This document shows positions 34,201-36,266 of a stretch of DNA of 36,266 nucleotides, piece after piece. A program made the position numbers and the translations under genes. Position 1 is the first letter of the stretch. Every line of letters begins with the position of its first letter. The stretch is from JAAYHV01 sp035268985 (lineage in GTDB: Bacteria > Bacillota > Clostridia > Peptostreptococcales > Anaerovoracaceae). The notes under the pieces were generated by a model, which searched no databases, was not told the DNA's origin, and was given only the letters and a program-made list of their open reading frames with translations. The DNA lies in assembly GCA_035268985.1 (NCBI GenBank), contig DATFJV010000081.1:1-36266 (forward strand). Reading direction: 5' to 3'.

Positions 34201-35537
34201 CCACAACCCGAGGAGCATGCTTCATTAAGCATAATATTATATATTGCACCATCTTTAATTCTCATGCATTTCATGTCTTGACCTCCAATGTCAAGTATGA
34301 AATCCACTCCATGCCAAAACTCATCTGCAGCCTTATAATGGGCCATTGTTTCAATTTCACCCATATCCATTTTATATGCCGTTTTAACTAGTTTTTCGCC
34401 GTATCCAGTAACCACAGCTTTTCCGATATATGCGTTTTCAGGCAATTTACTATATAGCTCAGTTAAGATTTTCTTTACCACACCCAAAGGGTTTCCTTGA
34501 TTACCTGAATAGTATTCATAAAGCAGGTTTTTATTCTCATCAATTAATGCCCCTTTAGTTGTAGTTGACCCTGCATCTATACCTAAAAATACTGGACCTT
34601 TTATACTGTCTAATTCTTTTCTATTTATCTTTGCTTTAGCATGCCTTTTTTTAAATGCATCATACTCTTCTTTATCTTTAAAAAGTGGATCTAAATATTT
34701 GGCCACTGCTAAAAGTTTTCTATCTGTATTTTCAAAAGTACTTATTATATCCCCTAAGCTTCTTTCTTCCCTGTTTTTAGATATATAAGCTGCTCCTAAA
34801 GCTACAAAATATTTTGAATTTTCAGGGAAAATGACTTCATCATCAGTCAATTTTAGGGTTTCTACAAATCTTTTTCTAAGTTCTGAAAGATATGTTAAAG
34901 GACCACCCAAAAATGCCACCTTGCCTTTAATCGTATGCCCACAAGCAAGACCTGATATGGTTTGATTAACTACAGCTTGAAAAATAGAAGCAGAAAGGTC
35001 CTCATGTGCTGCCCCGTCATTAATAAGTGGCTGTAAATCTGTTTTAGCAAACACACCACATCTGGCCGCAATTGGATATATTATTGAATAGCTTTTTGCA
35101 TATTCATTTAAACCTTCTGCATCAGTATTTAATAACACTGCCATTTGGTCAATAAATGCCCCTGTGCCCCCTGCACAAGTTCCATTCATCCTTTGTTCTA
35201 TAGTGGCTCCGTAGAAAGTAATCTTAGCATCTTCTCCCCCGAGTTCAATTACTATTTCTGTCTCTGGGATAATTGTTTGCACTGCCTCACTACAGGCAAT
35301 AACCTCCTGCTCAAAGTCTATATTAAGAATTTCAGAAAGCGTTAATCCCCCAGAACCAGTAATTACTGCAGTAAGATTTAAATCACCATATTCTTTATAT
35401 AGTTCATTTAAAAGCTGAGTAACCTTATTAAATACGTTTGACATATGCCTTTCGTACTTTGAATAAACGATCTCATCCTCTTCATTTAATAAGACCAGCT
35501 TAACTGTCGTTGATCCCACATCAATCCCTAATCTCAT
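31236..35537 (-). CDS. Giant 2-hydroxyacyl-CoA dehydratase activase-like protein (two activase domains plus HgdB-like region)
   Basis: 1433-residue cytoplasmic Fe-S ATPase. Two tandem ASKHA-type activase (BcrAD/BadF/HgdC) domains each begin with a phosphate loop (LGIDVGSTTVK near residue 4; LGIDAGSTTTK near 320). Each has a cysteine pair where HgdC binds its bridging [4Fe-4S] cluster (GTCAGGTGAF and ARCGVF; EACSSGCGSF and TRCTVF). A cysteine cluster CNGCENRC starts at C602. The remainder resembles DUF2229 and dehydratase-subunit-like sequence (DTACYPAKIVHGH, FYPCINYEK, NDACYPTIVTLGQ). Family members of this size are common in anaerobes, but their reaction is not established. The second ATG (35537) suits the AGGAG site. 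It follows a MATE gene by 21 bases. No dehydratase subunit genes are nearby. Confidence 0.88.
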   Translation of the reverse strand: MRLGIDVGSTTVKLVLLNEEDEIVYSKYERHMSNVFNKVTQLLNELYKEYGDLNLTAVITGSGGLTLSEILNIDFEQEVIACSEAVQTIIPETEIVIELGGEDAKITFYGATIEQRMNGTCAGGTGAFIDQMAVLLNTDAEGLNEYAKSYSIIYPIAARCGVFAKTDLQPLINDGAAHEDLSASIFQAVVNQTISGLACGHTIKGKVAFLGGPLTYLSELRKRFVETLKLTDDEVIFPENSKYFVALGAAYISKNREERSLGDIISTFENTDRKLLAVAKYLDPLFKDKEEYDAFKKRHAKAKINRKELDSIKGPVFLGIDAGSTTTKGALIDENKNLLYEYYSGNQGNPLGVVKKILTELYSKLPENAYIGKAVVTGYGEKLVKTAYKMDMGEIETMAHYKAADEFWHGVDFILDIGGQDMKCMRIKDGAIYNIMLNEACSSGCGSFIETYAKSVEMEPSEFAKEAIKAENPVDLGTRCTVFMNSKVKQSQKEGATIGDISAGLSYSVIKNALYKVIKLRNPEETGEKVVVQGGTFLNEAVLRSIELILNKDVVRPDIAGIMGAFGAAIIGRNSYKLGERSSLVTLEELENFTVETTNRRCNGCENRCILTISKFADGSRYITGNRCEKGAGGVNEYKDVPNLYEEKYKMLFDREVLSDNDAKRGIIGIPRVLNMFEDYPFWHGFFTSLGFRIELSPNSSKTIYEMGMDSIPSDTACYPAKIVHGHIKWLCEQGVKRIFYPCINYEKSEDNSAPNHYNCPIVATYPEVVDKNMIELFMANNVEYYHPFVPYDDDNNMVEELFKFFGGKRKIDLEAINNIKKTYNYEEDAKGYSLFKENISKAELKEAIKKGREEYKEFKHQIENRGKEVLNYIKENDKKAVVLSGRPYHLDPEINHGIDKMINSFDLAVLTEDSVIAHMNIDRPIRVLDQWMYHSRLYKAAKFVGKREDVELIQLNSFGCGLDAVTTDQVEEILNKQNKLYTVLKIDEGSNLGAAKIRIRSLKAAILERDNNDVHVKKANTHHERVLFGKDMKKDYTLLIPQMSPIHFQYFVSIMEAEGYNVELLPASTKGSEEEGLRYINNDACYPTIVTLGQMIAALKSGKYDLNKVAVFMSQTGGGCRASNYVSLLRKALKDLDMEQVPVISFNAGGLETNPGFKISAKMGIRLVYAVLYGDLFMRLLYQTRPYEVEKGSANAIVDSWFDRINENVMNLNPRTFRKNVREIIVEFDELPLRDIKKPRVGVVGEILVKYHPNANNYIVDLIEEEGGEAVVPDFMDFFMYGMHSKKFNYHNLTGTYNNMIFNGLGIKAVEFYRKPIRRALRKSKRFSEGGRIEEIAEKASNIISIGNQCGEGWLLTGEMVELIDSGVKNIICLQPFACLPNHVTGKGMIKSLRNYDKEANIVAIDYDPGASNVNQLNRIKLMMANAFKNMY

Positions 35538-35558
35538 TGTCATCTCCTAATAATAAAT

Positions 35559-36266
35559 TTATAAAATTGTAATTTCCCTTTTATACAATATATATAGCGT
35601 AATACCATAAAATACAACACCTAAAATTTCCGCTATCGGAAAAGCATACCATACCACTTCAGTCCCTACTAATTTTAATAACAAATATGCCATGGGTACT
35701 ATTCCAACAATCTGTCTGATAAATGAACCCAACAATACTAAGAAACCATGTCCTATTGCTTGATATAAAGATGAAGTAATGATTCCAAAGGAGGCAGGTA
35801 TAAAACAAAGGCTAATTGTCTTCAGTGCGATTATACCTAAGTCCATCATTTCACCTTCTGCATTAAACAAGTTAAGTAAATCCCTAGTGAATACATGGAA
35901 TATGAACATTCCAAGTACAGCTATTACAAAACCATAGATTAAAGATACTTTAAGAGTAGATATAACCCTTTCCTTGTTTTTTGCTCCATAGTTATATCCC
36001 ATAATCGGCATGGCCCCTTGCCTTATTCCAAATAGGGGCATAAATATAAATCGTTCAAGCCTTGCATATACACCAAGCACTGCTACAGCAGTGGTTGAAT
36101 ATACGGCCAGAGCTGAATTCAATAATATTATAGTTAGTGAACTTATAGCTTGGGTTACTATTGCTGGTAATCCAACTGCATATATTTCTTTTACAATATT
36201 TTTATTAAATCTATATTTTTTAATATTTATATTTACCAAGTGCTCTTTATACTTTATTACGTAAAT
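35559..36266 (-). CDS. MATE-family efflux protein, C-terminal half (runs off right edge)
   Basis: Membrane exporter of the multidrug and toxic compound extrusion family, coupling efflux to Na+ or H+ flow. The reading frame stays open from 36266, so only about the last 235 residues are seen; a full protein is about 450. The segment EIYAVGLPAIVTQAISSL marks the beginning of the second six-helix bundle, followed by VLGVYARLERFIFMPLFGIRQGAMPIMGYNYGAKN, a typical MATE signature region. The TTG at 36239 is an internal codon and not a convincing start. The activase-like gene follows closely, suggesting cotranscription. Substrate unknown. Confidence 0.9.
   Translation of the reverse strand: MYVIKYKEHLVNINIKKYRFNKNIVKEIYAVGLPAIVTQAISSLTIILLNSALAVYSTTAVAVLGVYARLERFIFMPLFGIRQGAMPIMGYNYGAKNKERVISTLKVSLIYGFVIAVLGMFIFHVFTRDLLNLFNAEGEMMDLGIIALKTISLCFIPASFGIITSSLYQAIGHGFLVLLGSFIRQIVGIVPMAYLLLKLVGTEVVWYAFPIAEILGVVFYGITLYILYKREITIL

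Noticed and set aside
1..36266. CRISPR arrays, insertion sequences, prophage or integrative elements
   Set aside because: No regularly spaced repeats, transposase or integrase coding, or attachment-site duplications were seen. The only tandem repeat is the short one in the secDF leader.

Overview
The window is AT-rich chromosomal DNA of an anaerobic low-GC Gram-positive bacterium (Bacillota, Clostridia/Tissierellia type). Signs are the secDF-relA-hemZ-hisS-aspS gene order, a HemZ-type radical SAM protein, an M3-type [FeFe] hydrogenase, a giant 2-hydroxyacyl-CoA dehydratase activase-like protein, strong purine-rich ribosome binding sites and sigma-A-like promoters. Genus cannot be settled from the sequence. 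I see no prophage, transposon or CRISPR array. All genes but one lie on the minus strand, so transcription runs from high to low coordinates.

Layout from right to left in transcription order. (1) 36266-31236: 3' half of a MATE exporter, then a 1433-residue activase-like protein. (2) 31234-30213: a yebC-family gene with its own near-consensus promoter, then a 6S RNA and an intrinsic terminator. (3) 30159-28534: an OPT-family transporter. (4) 28498-22521: a promoter drives a five-gene unit: NitT/TauT-type ABC importer (lipoprotein, permease, ATPase), a NuoF C-terminal-domain/GltD-like flavoprotein fusion, and a catalytic [FeFe] hydrogenase. The unit ends at a bidirectional terminator shared with the only plus-strand gene, a PQ-loop/SemiSWEET-like membrane protein. 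(5) 22216-21256: that small gene is divergent from a LysR regulator, with a dyad operator candidate between them. (6) 21261-15598: an S58 peptidase, polA, coaE, a flavin-reductase-like protein and a flavodoxin, led by a good promoter. (7) 15542-14800: two leucine tRNAs, each with a promoter, then yajC and a terminator. (8) 14785-1: a roughly 14-kb housekeeping run secDF-relA-MBL hydrolase-hemZ-hisS-aspS-nadD-yqeK-rsfS-leuS-rnj, with gaps of 0-25 bases or overlaps throughout; the RNase J gene runs off the left edge.

Most of the window is housekeeping: protein export, stringent response, tRNA charging, NAD and CoA synthesis, ribosome silencing, RNA decay and DNA repair. The part most worth pursuing is the 28.5-22.5 kb unit. 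There a hydrogenase of the type described as glutamate-synthase-linked (HydDB group A2) is translationally coupled to a flavoprotein that has lost the NADH/FMN domain of NuoF and gained a GltD module, and both are expressed from the same promoter as an ABC importer of unknown substrate.
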